From Chitinophagaceae bacterium (lineage in GTDB: Bacteria > Bacteroidota > Bacteroidia > Chitinophagales > Chitinophagaceae): a DNA stretch of 64,000 nt. The notes below the pieces were generated by a model, which was given only the letters and a program-made list of their open reading frames with translations, made no database searches and was not told the origin of the DNA. The position numbers and the translations under genes were made by a program. Where the stretch lies: NCBI GenBank assembly GCA_022843585.1, contig JALHNJ010000003.1:1-64000 (forward strand), written 5' to 3'. How positions within the stretch are numbered: position 1 is the stretch's first letter; each line of letters opens with the position of its first letter. Of this stretch, positions 6,394 through 15,093 are shown one piece after another.

Positions 6394-7062
6394 TTATAAC
6401 TTTTCTCTTACTTCAAAACTCACCGCACCAACCTCTTTATCTTTTTTATTGTATATCCTCACAATCACCCGTCCGGGTTTGGTTACTTTTACTCCAAACT
6501 GGCCATCACCTTTAGGAACAACAGTTCCTTGCGAGATGGTTAGTCGCAGGTCGTCGGGTTTTACTTTATCTACCACAACACTTAAAGGATTTTCGATTGT
6601 TGTAAATAAGGTATAAGGAGTGCTTGTTGTTACAGTAACCCCTTCATGTTCTACCTGGAATGTTACAGGTTGTTTACGAAATGCTTTTACAGGTCTTCCG
6701 TTTTGCATGGCAGAAGTCCATTCTCCGGAAAGTTTTAGTATTCTTATCACTTCTTGTTCCATGCCATAACCAAGTTTTGTTAACGGCTTAAATTCAGAAA
6801 GCTTTCCGTCTTTAGCAACTACAAATTGTACAATCACTGTATAAACTCCAATGGGTGCACCATTTTCAGTTGCCACACTGCCATTCGCATTATTCATCAT
6901 AAATTGACGCCATGCATCTACGCCGCCGGGATAAGACGCTTCAACCTCTACTTTTTCAAAAATCTTCCCATCTAGATTAATGGTATCGGATACCTCTTGC
7001 GAAAAACCAGGGGAGGAGAAGAGTATTGTAAAAAATAAAAACAAAAGGATGGATGATTTCAT
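6394..7062 (-). CDS. secreted TonB_C / GldM C-terminal-like fusion
   Basis: Protein of 222 aa with a signal peptide (cleavage near SFQ at residue 21). Residues about 35-136 resemble a TonB C-terminal domain: VEVEASYPGGVDAWRQF, then VIVQFVVAKDGKLSEF and W-x-x-A-x-QNGRPV. Residues about 148-221 (YTLFTTIENPLSVVV, then KVTKPGRVIVRIYNKK, then GAVSFEVRE) resemble the C-terminal immunoglobulin-like domain of GldM, a component of gliding and type IX secretion. It lacks the N-terminal membrane anchor and proline-rich spanner of a true TonB, so it is probably a periplasmic binding or adaptor protein. It is transcribed alone, opposite to its neighbours. Confidence 0.65.
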   Translation of the reverse strand: MKSSILLFLFFTILFSSPGFSQEVSDTINLDGKIFEKVEVEASYPGGVDAWRQFMMNNANGSVATENGAPIGVYTVIVQFVVAKDGKLSEFKPLTKLGYGMEQEVIRILKLSGEWTSAMQNGRPVKAFRKQPVTFQVEHEGVTVTTSTPYTLFTTIENPLSVVVDKVKPDDLRLTISQGTVVPKGDGQFGVKVTKPGRVIVRIYNKKDKEVGAVSFEVREKL

Positions 7063-7274
7063 AAGTCCGTTTTCAGCAAGATATTCATTTTTTAAATCCA
7101 GAACATATCCTGCTCCAATGGCATGATAAGCTGCTTGTCTGACAGCAATGAAGCCCCTAATTTCACTAATTGACAGAACCGGTACGATGGTTCTTTACCC
7201 GGCACGGTTATTCGTCAGTTTTCTTGCTTGCAACAATAAGTCATAGCTTTATATTACTCTTAAAAAAAACTAAC

Positions 7275-7667
7275 ATGGAAATTGAAGTATTTACTCTCGC
7301 TGATTTTGCTCAAGACAATAATTCAAAACTTACCATCGTAGGCACATTTGATGCAATACAGGCAAGACAATTTCCGGTGGCTCATCCAGCCTGTTCCATA
7401 GCTTGTCGTTTACGATTTGGTGCCAAAGAAGCAGGTGAACATGATTTTAGATTGCGTTTAATAGATGCAGAAGGTAAAGAGCTGATTCAACCAGTAGAAG
7501 GAAACATTAGCATTGGAACTCCACCAAACGGCCAGTTCTCCTCCGTTAATATTGTTATCAACTTTAATCAACTAAAATTTGAAAAACCTGGCCGTTATTC
7601 TTTTGAATTATATATAGATGGTGACTGGACATCAGGCTTGCCTTTATTTTTAAATCAAGTCAATTAA
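7275..7667 (+). CDS. DUF6941 family protein
   Basis: Protein of 130 aa from the ATG at 7275. An upstream in-frame ATG at 7170 would add 35 residues of poor quality and was rejected. The protein begins MEIEVFTLADFAQD and includes GTFDAIQARQFPV, a beta-rich body (EHDFRLRLIDAEGKEL) and GRYSFELYIDG near the end, the pattern of the DUF6941 group of small cytosolic proteins. Function unknown. There is no signal peptide and no operon partner. The family call is from memory of these motifs. Confidence 0.6.
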   Translation: MEIEVFTLADFAQDNNSKLTIVGTFDAIQARQFPVAHPACSIACRLRFGAKEAGEHDFRLRLIDAEGKELIQPVEGNISIGTPPNGQFSSVNIVINFNQLKFEKPGRYSFELYIDGDWTSGLPLFLNQVN

Positions 7668-7766
7668 GCAATAATTCGATTTACACTAAAAAAGGGCAAT
7701 TACTTCATTATATTTTTAATTGTAATTTTTCTCACATTTACTCTTGGGTGAGAGGCAAAATACTCG

Positions 7767-7774
7767 TACATTTG
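7767..7774 (+). promoter_or_regulatory. promoter of the 63-aa gene
   Basis: TACATTTG matches TAnnTTTG. The next start codon is at 7909, giving a long leader of about 130 nt. Confidence 0.5.
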
Positions 7775-7908
7775 CATCTCAAATCTGAACATATCAGCAT
7801 GCATGCTGCGGATGACTGAATTCAACACTTCTTCTAACGATTCTTAGTGTTTTTCTCCCGGTTTTTTGTTCGGAAAAATATAGTGTCATTAATTAAACCC
7901 ATAATATC

Positions 7909-8100
7909 ATGAAAATTGATTTGACGCCATCTATTGTCCAGATGGAACCAGAAGTTTTAAATAACCTGGTTAGAGAAGTAAAGGAAACATTGGCAACCGA
8001 CATTGAAATGCCAAAAGCAAAGCAACAACTGTTTACTTATGCGCAGCTGTGGAATATTCGTAGAAATTCGAGTACTGCACGGGGTCGCTATAGCAGATAA
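7909..8100 (+). CDS. 63-aa hypothetical protein
   Basis: Small protein of 63 residues (begins MKIDLTPSIVQMEPEV), without signal or membrane segment. The first two thirds look alpha-helical and acidic. The last third is basic (WNIRRNSSTARGRYSR). A consensus promoter at 7767-7774 and a strong hairpin terminator at 8131-8172 frame it as a single-gene unit with a long 5' leader. No family was recognised. The helix-plus-basic-tail layout would suit a protein- or nucleic-acid-binding peptide, which is only inference. Confidence 0.6.
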   Translation: MKIDLTPSIVQMEPEVLNNLVREVKETLATDIEMPKAKQQLFTYAQLWNIRRNSSTARGRYSR

Positions 8101-8130
8101 ACTTACATAGTTATCCGTTTCCAATTAACT

Positions 8131-8172
8131 GCAACGCCAATCACCCGCAAGGGATGGATTGGCGTTGCCTTT
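8131..8172 (+). terminator. terminator after the 63-aa gene
   Basis: Perfect 12-bp stem GCAACGCCAATC (8131-8142) with GATTGGCGTTGC (8157-8168), then CCTTTTG. Confidence 0.75.
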
Positions 8173-8237
8173 TGAAGCCTGGTCACACAGCAAAAAGTGC
8201 CTGGCAAATTTTTTGCCCCGCAATTTCTCCAATCCTA

Positions 8238-8245
8238 TACTTTTG
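8238..8245 (+). promoter_or_regulatory. promoter of the arginine decarboxylase gene
   Basis: TACTTTTG, 39 bases before the ATG at 8285. Confidence 0.6.
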
Positions 8246-8284
8246 TGCCGTAAATAATTTTCTGCCAAACCCATTAACCCAGGA

Positions 8285-9685
8285 ATGACAAACTCATACC
8301 ACGACCTTGTAAAGCAAACTTTTAATTTTCCCCAGGAAGGCATTGTAGTAGAAGATGGAAATCTTTACTTTAATAATCTTGATCTGAGAGCCCTTATCGC
8401 CAAATATGGAACTCCTATGAAGCTAACCTATCTGCCCAAAATTGGTATGCAGATAAAAAAGGCAAAAACCATGTTTGCCAATGCTTTTAAAAAGCATAAG
8501 TATGAAGGCAAATATTATTACTGCTACTGTACCAAAAGTTCTCATTTTAGTTTTGTTGTTGAAGAGGCTTTAAAAAGTGAGATTCACCTCGAAACATCGT
8601 ATGCTTATGATATTGAGATCATCAAAAAGCTTTATGCCAAAAAGAAGATCAACAAAGATATTCACATCATCTGCAATGGATTTAAACAAAAAGGCTATAC
8701 CCGCCGCATTGCAAACCTGTTGAACACCGGTTTTAGTAATGTGGTTCCTGTATTGGATAATAAAGATGAGCTGAAAGATTATGCTACTTCTGTAAAGGTT
8801 CCCTTTAAACTCGGTATTCGGGTGGCAGCCGAAGAAGAACCCAATTTCCCTTTCTATACTTCAAGATTAGGAATTCGGGCAAAAGATATACTGGAGTTTT
8901 ATGTAGATAGAATTGAAGGATATGAAAGCAAGTTTCAGTTAAAAATGCTTCATATCTTTTTAAATAAAGGTATTAAGGATGATATTTATTATTGGAGTGA
9001 GCTGAACAAAGTAATCAACCTGTATTGCCAGTTAAAGAAAATTTGTCCGGAACTGGATTCAATTAATATTGGTGGAGGATTTCCTATTAAACACTCTTTG
9101 GGGTTCGATTACGATTACCAGTTCATGATCAATGAAATTGTACGAAATATCAAAACGGCTTGTAAAAAAGCTAAAGTGCCAATGCCCCACATCTTTACGG
9201 AGTTCGGCAGCTTTACCGTAGGAGAGAGCATGGCTCACATTTACAGTGTAATTGCAGAAAAAGTGCAGAACGACAGGGAAACATGGTACATGATCGATTC
9301 ATCTTTTATCACTACGTTGCCAGACACCTGGGGAATTGGTGAAAAATTCCTGATGCTACCGGTAAATAAATGGGATCAGGATTATCAACGGGTAGTTTTA
9401 GGCGGCATCACTTGTGACAGCCATGACTACTACGACTCCGAGGAGCATATTAATGAAGTGTTTCTTCCAAAAACAAATGGAGACCCCGATCCATTGTATG
9501 TGGGCTTCTTTCATACCGGTGCTTACCAGGACCAGATCAGTGGTTATGGAGGAATAAAGCATTGTCTTATACCATCGCCTAAACATGTAATAGTTGGCTA
9601 TGATAAAAACGGCAAGCTGGTGGATTGGGTGTATGCCAAAGAACAAACTGCACAAAGTATGTTGAAGATATTAGGCTACAAATAA
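8285..9685 (+). CDS. speA: arginine decarboxylase (fold type III PLP enzyme)
   Basis: Protein of 466 aa, the length expected for the compact arginine decarboxylase of Bacteroidota rather than the 630-aa enterobacterial SpeA. It is a fold-type III pyridoxal-phosphate enzyme: the Schiff-base lysine is Lys84 in YCTKSSHF, a glycine loop for the phosphate lies at NIGGGFP (261-267), and the second active-site segment is GGITCDSHDYYD (373-384) with Cys377 and Asp378. The reaction converts arginine to agmatine for polyamine synthesis in the cytoplasm. It has its own promoter and a strong terminator (9711-9737). A related diaminopimelate-type decarboxylase cannot be fully excluded. Confidence 0.8.
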   Translation: MTNSYHDLVKQTFNFPQEGIVVEDGNLYFNNLDLRALIAKYGTPMKLTYLPKIGMQIKKAKTMFANAFKKHKYEGKYYYCYCTKSSHFSFVVEEALKSEIHLETSYAYDIEIIKKLYAKKKINKDIHIICNGFKQKGYTRRIANLLNTGFSNVVPVLDNKDELKDYATSVKVPFKLGIRVAAEEEPNFPFYTSRLGIRAKDILEFYVDRIEGYESKFQLKMLHIFLNKGIKDDIYYWSELNKVINLYCQLKKICPELDSINIGGGFPIKHSLGFDYDYQFMINEIVRNIKTACKKAKVPMPHIFTEFGSFTVGESMAHIYSVIAEKVQNDRETWYMIDSSFITTLPDTWGIGEKFLMLPVNKWDQDYQRVVLGGITCDSHDYYDSEEHINEVFLPKTNGDPDPLYVGFFHTGAYQDQISGYGGIKHCLIPSPKHVIVGYDKNGKLVDWVYAKEQTAQSMLKILGYK

Positions 9686-9710
9686 AGCATTACAAATTTT
9701 CATTAATGAT

Positions 9711-9745
9711 GAGCCCTTTTGCTTAGCAAAAGGGCTCCTTTGTTT
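9711..9745 (+). terminator. terminator after arginine decarboxylase
   Basis: Perfect 12-bp stem GAGCCCTTTTGC / GCAAAAGGGCTC with a 3-nt loop, then CTTTGTTTT. Confidence 0.85.
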
Positions 9746-9772
9746 TCAGTAAGTATCGAACAATTTTATAAA

Positions 9773-10165
9773 TTATCTGCTGGAGCGACTGTATCTTTTC
9801 CATTCACTGTATTCTCTCTTGCTATAATTAACTCGGCTCAGCGATCCTCTGTCGAGGTAAAATCGGTTATCATAGCCTTTCCAATACATAAAGCCATTAG
9901 GGCTGCGATGAAAATACAAACCATTCGAATGACGGTTCATTGTAAAACCGGGAGTTGGGCTGATGATCAAAGAAACATGAGAGTTGTAACGGGGAGCCGG
10001 TGTGTTGTAACGTGGGGGTGGTGGAGGTGGGGTGTACCTTCTTTCTTCTCTTTCATAATCATCGTTGCGATCTTTTGTTGCATATACCCTGCTGGGCTTA
10101 CAACTGGCAAAAATTAATACAGCCGACAATGCTGTAAGTGTTGTTAAGATAAATGTTCTTTTCAT
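9773..10165 (-). CDS. hypothetical lipoprotein with proline-rich segment
   Basis: Protein of 130 aa. It has a lipoprotein signal peptide with lipobox IFASC near residue 22. The mature region starts with charged residues, then a run of six prolines in RRYTPPPPPPRYNTPAPRYNS (near residues 43-62), then an aromatic- and arginine-rich part (YFHRSPNGFMYWKGYDNRFYLDR). The C-terminal tail is strongly basic. It is probably anchored to the inner leaflet of the outer membrane or to the inner membrane. It is followed on the same strand, upstream in its direction, by another lipoprotein gene (10242-10655), and the two may be co-transcribed. Function unknown. Confidence 0.6.
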   Translation of the reverse strand: MKRTFILTTLTALSAVLIFASCKPSRVYATKDRNDDYEREERRYTPPPPPPRYNTPAPRYNSHVSLIISPTPGFTMNRHSNGLYFHRSPNGFMYWKGYDNRFYLDRGSLSRVNYSKREYSEWKRYSRSSR

Positions 10166-10241
10166 GTGTCTTGTTTTAGGGTTTAATTTATTAATCGGTT
10201 GTCATGAACATTCTTTAGCAACGGGTTTGGGTTTATAAATT

Positions 10242-10655
10242 CTACTTTTCTCTTGTTCGCTTATTCCTTACTTCGCCGGGTTTAGCATTTTTTGCAACCG
10301 GTACAGGCTCAGTTACTATCGGAGAAGTCTTTGTTTCTTTAGTTTCCTTTAATGCAATGCTGCTCACTGTATCTTTTTTTGCGGGAAAAGTCTTTACAAA
10401 ATTATCAAGCACTGCCGATTGATTGCTGGTGTCTTTGCCGGTAATAATATCTGTAGTTACCCAACCTTCTCCTTGTTTATCGGTATCAAAAGCATCCAGC
10501 TCCAAAAAGCGAATTGCAAGGGCCTGTGTATCTTTTATTTCAGGTATCCGGGGAGCAAACAGTTTACTGGTATATTCTTTACTGGAGGCGCAACTTGCAG
10601 CGAGTCCTACAATCAACATAAGGACCACCGCTTGTAATATTCTTGCTGTTTGCAT
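10242..10655 (-). CDS. hypothetical lipoprotein
   Basis: Protein of 137 aa from the ATG at 10655, which gives a clean lipoprotein signal (MQTARILQAVVLMLIVGLAA then SC). An ATG 13 codons further upstream adds charged residues before the signal and is less likely. The mature protein has a compact region with DAFDTDKQGEGWVTTDI and a disordered, lysine- and proline-rich C-terminus (ETKTSPIVTEPVPVAKN). It lies upstream of the 9773-10165 lipoprotein on the same strand with a 76-base gap. No family was recognised. Confidence 0.6.
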   Translation of the reverse strand: MQTARILQAVVLMLIVGLAASCASSKEYTSKLFAPRIPEIKDTQALAIRFLELDAFDTDKQGEGWVTTDIITGKDTSNQSAVLDNFVKTFPAKKDTVSSIALKETKETKTSPIVTEPVPVAKNAKPGEVRNKRTREK

Positions 10656-10738
10656 GATTTGAGGTTTTATTTTTATGTAAATAAACCAACGCATTTATGT
10701 TCCAATTCATTTGCCATAAAATCATAAAATCTTTTAGC

Positions 10739-11200
10739 ATGAAACAATTTCTGATAGTCTTAACAATGTTTGCTTCTGGAAATTCTGCTACTGCTCAAAC
10801 TTCTGAGGACTCTGTAAAAGCAGTTATCAATAAAATGTTCCTGGCAATGAAGGAAGGGAATGGAGCTAGTCTTAAAAGTACTTTTTCGGACAGCTTGGTT
10901 TTTCAAGCAATTTCAAAAAATAAAGAAGGACAGGATGTGGTAAAGAATGTAGACCCTGCTGGTTTCATCAATTTCGTTAGTAACGAAACACCCGGTAATG
11001 CAGATGAAAGAATAACTTTTGATATGGTGAAAGTTGATGGAGCACTTGCTATAGCCTGGACACCTTATAGTTTCTATTATAAAGGCGCCTTCACTCATTG
11101 CGGTGTCAACTCTTTTCAATTGGTGCGATTGAACGGAGAATGGAAAATTCAATATTTAATTGATACAAGAAGAAAAGTAGGATGTGTGGTAAGTCAATAG
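10739..11200 (+). CDS. secreted NTF2-like (SnoaL-type) protein
   Basis: Protein of 153 aa from the ATG at 10739. The frame opens 14 codons earlier, but only the later ATG starts a good signal peptide (MKQFLIVLTMFASGNSATAQ). The mature part follows the NTF2/SnoaL cone fold pattern: an opening helix VKAVINKMFLAMKEGNGASL, then alternating strands ending in NSFQLVRLNGEWKIQYLIDTRR. Members bind small ligands or act as enzymes, and the role here is unknown. Exported, likely periplasmic. Transcribed alone. Confidence 0.65.
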   Translation: MKQFLIVLTMFASGNSATAQTSEDSVKAVINKMFLAMKEGNGASLKSTFSDSLVFQAISKNKEGQDVVKNVDPAGFINFVSNETPGNADERITFDMVKVDGALAIAWTPYSFYYKGAFTHCGVNSFQLVRLNGEWKIQYLIDTRRKVGCVVSQ

Positions 11201-11271
11201 TAAAAGGTGAATGGTCAATTGCAAATCAAAAGCCTGCTAACTATTTTCTTTTTTCATTAAGTAAATCTCAA

Positions 11272-11289
11272 TCCCCTCTCTGGAGGGGT
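11272..11289. repeat. short CCCCTC/GAGGGG hairpin
   Basis: TCCCCTC-TCT-GGAGGGG in the gap between 11200 and 11411. Short GC-rich hairpins like this recur between genes in Bacteroidota. It may act as a terminator for the preceding gene, but there is no T run. Confidence 0.4.
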
Positions 11290-11410
11290 AGCAGTATATT
11301 ATTATAAAGAAATATTTGGAGGGAGGGTGTTTAAAAAAAGAAACCCCTCGTAGAAACGAAGGGTGTAAACCAAAACCAACTGCTTATGAGAAAGTTTAAA
11401 ATTCTTATTT

Positions 11411-11857
11411 TTATTTCACTACAATTTCTGTAGCTGATGCTTTGACTACTTCTTTCTTCGGAAGGTTTAATGTCAACACACCATTGATGTAAGATGCTTC
11501 TATATTCGTTGCATCTATTTTTTCATCTAATGTGAAAGATCTCTTAAAAGAACGATAGTGATACTCATTACGGATTTGCTTGTGAGTTTCTTCTTTTACC
11601 TCATTAGTTTTTTCAACAGCTACCGTTAATATATTCTGGTCAAGGTTGATTTTAAAATCCGCTTTTTCAAATCCGGGAGCAACAACATCTAACTGGTACG
11701 CCTTATCTGTTTCTTTGACGTTAACCGGAACAAAACCTTTTCTCTCAGGTTGGTTAAATTCTTTTTGCAGAAAAACGGGTACTTCAGAAAATAAATCATT
11801 CACTAGGTTGTTGAATGTTCCTTCAAAAGGCTTACGGTTGAATTTTACGTTTGTCAT
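11411..11857 (-). CDS. hsp20: Hsp20/alpha-crystallin small heat-shock protein
   Basis: Protein of 148 aa. The alpha-crystallin domain spans residues about 43-140 (VPVNVKETDKAYQLDVVAPGFEKADFKINLDQNILTV in segments) and includes the family motif GVLTLNLPKKE near residue 126. A short variable N-terminus (FNNLVNDLFSEVP) and the usual C-terminal extension are present. It is an ATP-independent holdase that binds unfolding proteins in the cytoplasm. It is transcribed alone on the minus strand. No HrcA-type (CIRCE) operator was seen upstream. Confidence 0.9.
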   Translation of the reverse strand: MTNVKFNRKPFEGTFNNLVNDLFSEVPVFLQKEFNQPERKGFVPVNVKETDKAYQLDVVAPGFEKADFKINLDQNILTVAVEKTNEVKEETHKQIRNEYHYRSFKRSFTLDEKIDATNIEASYINGVLTLNLPKKEVVKASATEIVVK

Positions 11858-12042
11858 GATTATTTAATTTTAATTTTTTGAATGTTTGGTATAGGTGTTT
11901 CAAATGCCGTACCACCGGCTTTTTTACTGTCAATACCTGTGTAAACAGGAAAGGTTAGAAGACAAAATTTCCGAAATGAGGAAATTCTGCTGTCAAAATT
12001 TCTTGTAGTCTTCAATCAACAGGCCACAACAAACATTTTATG

Positions 12043-12050
12043 TATTTTTG
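12043..12050 (+). promoter_or_regulatory. promoter of the bacilliredoxin gene
   Basis: TATTTTTG, then CATTC, 23 bases before the ATG at 12074. Confidence 0.55.
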
Positions 12051-12073
12051 CATTCAATTAAAAAAACACAAAA

Positions 12074-12490
12074 ATGTATCCAGAAGAAATAGTAATACCC
12101 ATGAAAGAAGAGTTAACCGACAACGGTTTTACTGAACTCTTATCTCCAACTGATGTTGAGTCGCAATTATCAAAAGAAGGAACAACATTGGTAATGATAA
12201 ACTCCGTATGCGGATGTTCTGCAGGTACTGCCAGACCCGGAGTGTTATTAGCCGCAGCTAATGCAGCTAAAAAACCTGATTTTTTGACCACCAGTTTTGC
12301 AGGGTTTGATGTGGATGCAATTAAAGCATTGCGCCAGCACCTGATGCCTTACCCACCATCTTCACCAGCAATTGCATTATTTAAAAATGGCCAGTTGGTT
12401 CATTTTATTGAAAGACATCAAATTGAAGGACGTTCTGCACAAATGATTGCACAAAACCTGATCGGTGCATTTGAGCAGTATTGTAATTAA
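12074..12490 (+). CDS. BrxA/BrxB (YphP/YqiW) family bacilliredoxin
   Basis: Protein of 138 aa, normal family length. The thioredoxin-like fold has the bacilliredoxin active site C-G-C in NSVCGCSAGTARPG (Cys46 and Cys48). In Firmicutes these proteins remove bacillithiol from oxidised protein thiols. Bacteroidota carrying them may use bacillithiol too, which cannot be checked here. MPYPPSSPAIALFKNGQLVHF (about residues 97-117) is the conserved region around the cis-proline. It has its own promoter and terminator. Confidence 0.85.
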   Translation: MYPEEIVIPMKEELTDNGFTELLSPTDVESQLSKEGTTLVMINSVCGCSAGTARPGVLLAAANAAKKPDFLTTSFAGFDVDAIKALRQHLMPYPPSSPAIALFKNGQLVHFIERHQIEGRSAQMIAQNLIGAFEQYCN

Positions 12491-12520
12491 CTAGTTACGA
12501 GTTTTGACTTACGAGTTTCG

Positions 12521-12546
12521 AGCCTTTCCATCAGGAAAGGCTTTAT
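12521..12546 (+). terminator. terminator after the bacilliredoxin gene
   Basis: AGCCTTTCC / GGAAAGGCT, 4-nt loop, followed by TTATT. Confidence 0.7.
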
Positions 12547-12690
12547 TGTAATCGAGATGTAAATAAAACAGTCTCTTTCTGATTAAAACAGTAGGGTTTG
12601 ATCATTTACGCCGAACTCCGAACTCCAAACTAAGAACTGGTAATTTTCTTTAGTATATTCGTACCTTCTAAATCAACCAACTACAATTCA

Positions 12691-13863
12691 ATGTATCCCA
12701 ATCTTTATTACGCATTTAAAGACCTTTTTGGTGTTGAATGGAAATTTCTTCGCTTCGTAAACTCCTTTGGTTTTTTTGTTGCAATAGCTTTCATTGTGTG
12801 TGCAATCGTATTGGCAAATGAACTCCGGCGCAAAAGCAAGCAAGGTTTGTTTCAACCTACAGAAATGAATGTTATGGTGGGGCAACCTGCTACCTGGCTT
12901 GATTTAGCACTAAACTTTTTACTTGGCTTTTTATTGGGATATAAAATTGTTGCCCTGTTCATTATGGACAGTTCGGCGACCGAAGATCCCCAGGCATTTA
13001 TATTTTCTACCTTGGGTAGTTGGCCGGCAGGTATTTTACTGGGCCTTTTGTTTGCCGGTTTAAAATGGTATGACAAAAACAAACAAAAATTAGCTAAACC
13101 GGAAAAAAGAATAGTTCGCATCTGGCCTCACGACAGAGTGGGAGAGATTACGATCATTGCCCTGGTGTTTGGATTATTGGGGGCTAAATTGTTTGATATA
13201 TTCGAGAACTGGTCAGATTTCGTTCAACACCCTTCCGATTACCTTCTTTCACCAAAGGGCCTCACCTTTTATGGTGGTCTGATCTGTGCTGCTTTAGCAG
13301 TCTGGTGGTATGCTAAAAAACATAAAATCGGTTTCTGGCACCTGAATGATGCAATGGCCCCAACTATGATGCTGGCCTATTCTTTAGGAAGAATTGGATG
13401 TCAGGTTTCAGGTGATGGGGACTGGGGTATTGAAAACACCAGCCCAAAACCATTTAGCTGGATGCCCGACTGGATGTGGTCTTATAAATATCCGCATAAT
13501 GTAAATGAATCAGGGGTTAAAATACCCGGCTGTGTAGATGATAAGTTTTGTAATGAACTCCCTGTTGGCGTGTATCCAACTGCTTTTTATGAAATAGTGG
13601 CCTGTTTCTTATTGTTTTTGCTTTTGTGGTCACTCAGAAAAAGGCTTAAAGTTGCAGGTACTTTATTTGCCTTGTATTTAATGCTGAACGGTATGGAAAG
13701 GTTCTTTATTGAAAAAATAAGGGTCAATACCAGAATCAACCTGTTTGGGTTTCAGCCAACCCAGGCAGAAGTTATTTCAACCTTACTTTTCCTTGCGGGA
13801 GTAGCCGTTTGGATTTTTAGGACCAGACAGGCTAAAACGCAAAAACCAGCATCTGTCGGGTAG
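12691..13863 (+). CDS. lgt: prolipoprotein diacylglyceryl transferase
   Basis: Protein of 390 aa with about seven membrane segments, as in the longer Lgt of Bacteroidota. Family landmarks are LTFYGGLICAALAVWWY in the middle and the signature YSLGRIGCQVSGDGDWG (near residues 230-246), which contains the conserved catalytic-region arginine. It transfers diacylglycerol from phosphatidylglycerol to the lipobox cysteine of prolipoproteins at the inner membrane. The window encodes many lipoproteins that would be its substrates. Starts at the first ATG and is transcribed alone. Confidence 0.9.
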   Translation: MYPNLYYAFKDLFGVEWKFLRFVNSFGFFVAIAFIVCAIVLANELRRKSKQGLFQPTEMNVMVGQPATWLDLALNFLLGFLLGYKIVALFIMDSSATEDPQAFIFSTLGSWPAGILLGLLFAGLKWYDKNKQKLAKPEKRIVRIWPHDRVGEITIIALVFGLLGAKLFDIFENWSDFVQHPSDYLLSPKGLTFYGGLICAALAVWWYAKKHKIGFWHLNDAMAPTMMLAYSLGRIGCQVSGDGDWGIENTSPKPFSWMPDWMWSYKYPHNVNESGVKIPGCVDDKFCNELPVGVYPTAFYEIVACFLLFLLLWSLRKRLKVAGTLFALYLMLNGMERFFIEKIRVNTRINLFGFQPTQAEVISTLLFLAGVAVWIFRTRQAKTQKPASVG

Positions 13864-13989
13864 TTAACTAACTTCTCCGTTTACACCTTTTTTGCAACCA
13901 TTGTGGGTTGTTTTCCCAGCGAAACCGTTTGCGCATAAGGTGTTAATAATTTACCTCTCAAATCATTATGAGATACGGGCATTATTTGC

Positions 13990-13997
13990 TACTTTTG
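13990..13997 (+). promoter_or_regulatory. promoter of rpoD
   Basis: TACTTTTG followed by CAG, about 108 bases before the rpoD ATG, leaving a leader of about 100 nt. Confidence 0.55.
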
Positions 13998-14105
13998 CAG
14001 ATAGTCTTGGACGGTCAAATACATACTTCTGCAATTAACTATCCATTTGCAACAACTTGCAAACAAAGACTGTCATCTATTCGTTGATATTTAAATTTTT
14101 TAGTT

Positions 14106-14981
14106 ATGCGGCAGCTCAAAATTGCTACCCAGATCACCAACAGGGATTCTCAAGCAGTTGAAAAGTATTTACAAGAGATTTCGAAAATTTCGATGATAAC
14201 GCCTGAGGAGGAAACTACTCTTGCGCAGCGCATCAAAATGTTCACGAGGAATCCGGTAGATTCTCAACGGGCTTTGGATAAACTGGTGCAGGCGAATCTT
14301 CGCTTCGTGGTATCTGTTGCAAAGCAATACCAACATCAGGGCTTGTCACTAAGTGACCTTATTAACGAGGGCAACCTCGGCTTAATTAAAGCGGCACAAC
14401 GCTTCGATGAAACCAAAGGTTTCAAATTCATTTCTTATGCTGTGTGGTGGATTCGCCAATCTATACTACAGGCATTGGCAGAGCAGGGCAGACTAGTCCG
14501 CTTGCCACAAAACAAAATTGGCACCTACAACAAGGCTAATAAAGCTTACATGGCTTTTGAACAAGAACATGAGAGAGAGCCATCAACAGAAGAGTTAGCA
14601 GAATTACTGGAGATGAGTGAAACAGAGATCAACAACATTTTCCAAAGTAACACCCGTCATACTTCCCTTGATGCACCAGTGCATGAAGCCGAAGATGTAG
14701 CCATGGGAGATCTGCTGGAAGGTGGTGATGATACCGATGATGATGTAATGAAAGATTCTTTGAGAAATGAGATCCGTCGTGTATTGAAATCATTATCTCC
14801 AAGAGAAGCTGAAATCGTTAATGCTTATTTCGGATTAGATGGTGAAAATGGAGTAACCATTGAACAAATCGGGCAAAAATATGATCTCACCAAAGAACGT
14901 ATTCGCCAGATCAAAGAAAGAGCAATTAAACGCTTACAAAAAGCCCGTTACAGCAGTGCTTTAAAAGCATATCTGGGCTAA
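14106..14981 (+). CDS. rpoD: primary sigma factor RpoD, short Bacteroidota type
   Basis: Protein of 291 aa. It lacks the long acidic N-terminal region of proteobacterial sigma-70, as is usual in Bacteroidota. Region 1.2 starts near residue 17 (AVEKYLQEISKISMITPEEE). Region 2 contains NLRFVVSVAKQYQ, LSLSDLINEGNLGLIKAAQRFD and FKFISYAVWWIRQSI. Regions 3 and 4 follow, with the helix-turn-helix in TIEQIGQKYDLTKERIRQIKERA. It directs RNA polymerase to the TAnnTTTG promoters seen through this window. It has its own promoter and a strong terminator. Confidence 0.95.
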   Translation: MRQLKIATQITNRDSQAVEKYLQEISKISMITPEEETTLAQRIKMFTRNPVDSQRALDKLVQANLRFVVSVAKQYQHQGLSLSDLINEGNLGLIKAAQRFDETKGFKFISYAVWWIRQSILQALAEQGRLVRLPQNKIGTYNKANKAYMAFEQEHEREPSTEELAELLEMSETEINNIFQSNTRHTSLDAPVHEAEDVAMGDLLEGGDDTDDDVMKDSLRNEIRRVLKSLSPREAEIVNAYFGLDGENGVTIEQIGQKYDLTKERIRQIKERAIKRLQKARYSSALKAYLG

Positions 14982-15008
14982 TTAAATTTATTTTGATGGG
15001 TTTTTAAT

Positions 15009-15046
15009 AAATAACTCCGGTCTTACTGACTGGAGTTATTTTTTTG
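15009..15046 (+). terminator. terminator after rpoD
   Basis: AATAACTCCGGTC pairs with GACTGGAGTTATT (one G-T pair), followed by a run of six T. Confidence 0.85.
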
Positions 15047-15078
15047 ATTACTGATGAACCTTTTTATACAACAATGGT

Positions 15079-15086
15079 TAAATTTG
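15079..15086 (+). promoter_or_regulatory. promoter of the DUF4249 gene
   Basis: TAAATTTG, 7 bases before the ATG at 15094, implying a very short leader. Confidence 0.5.
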
Positions 15087-15093
15087 TTTAGCT

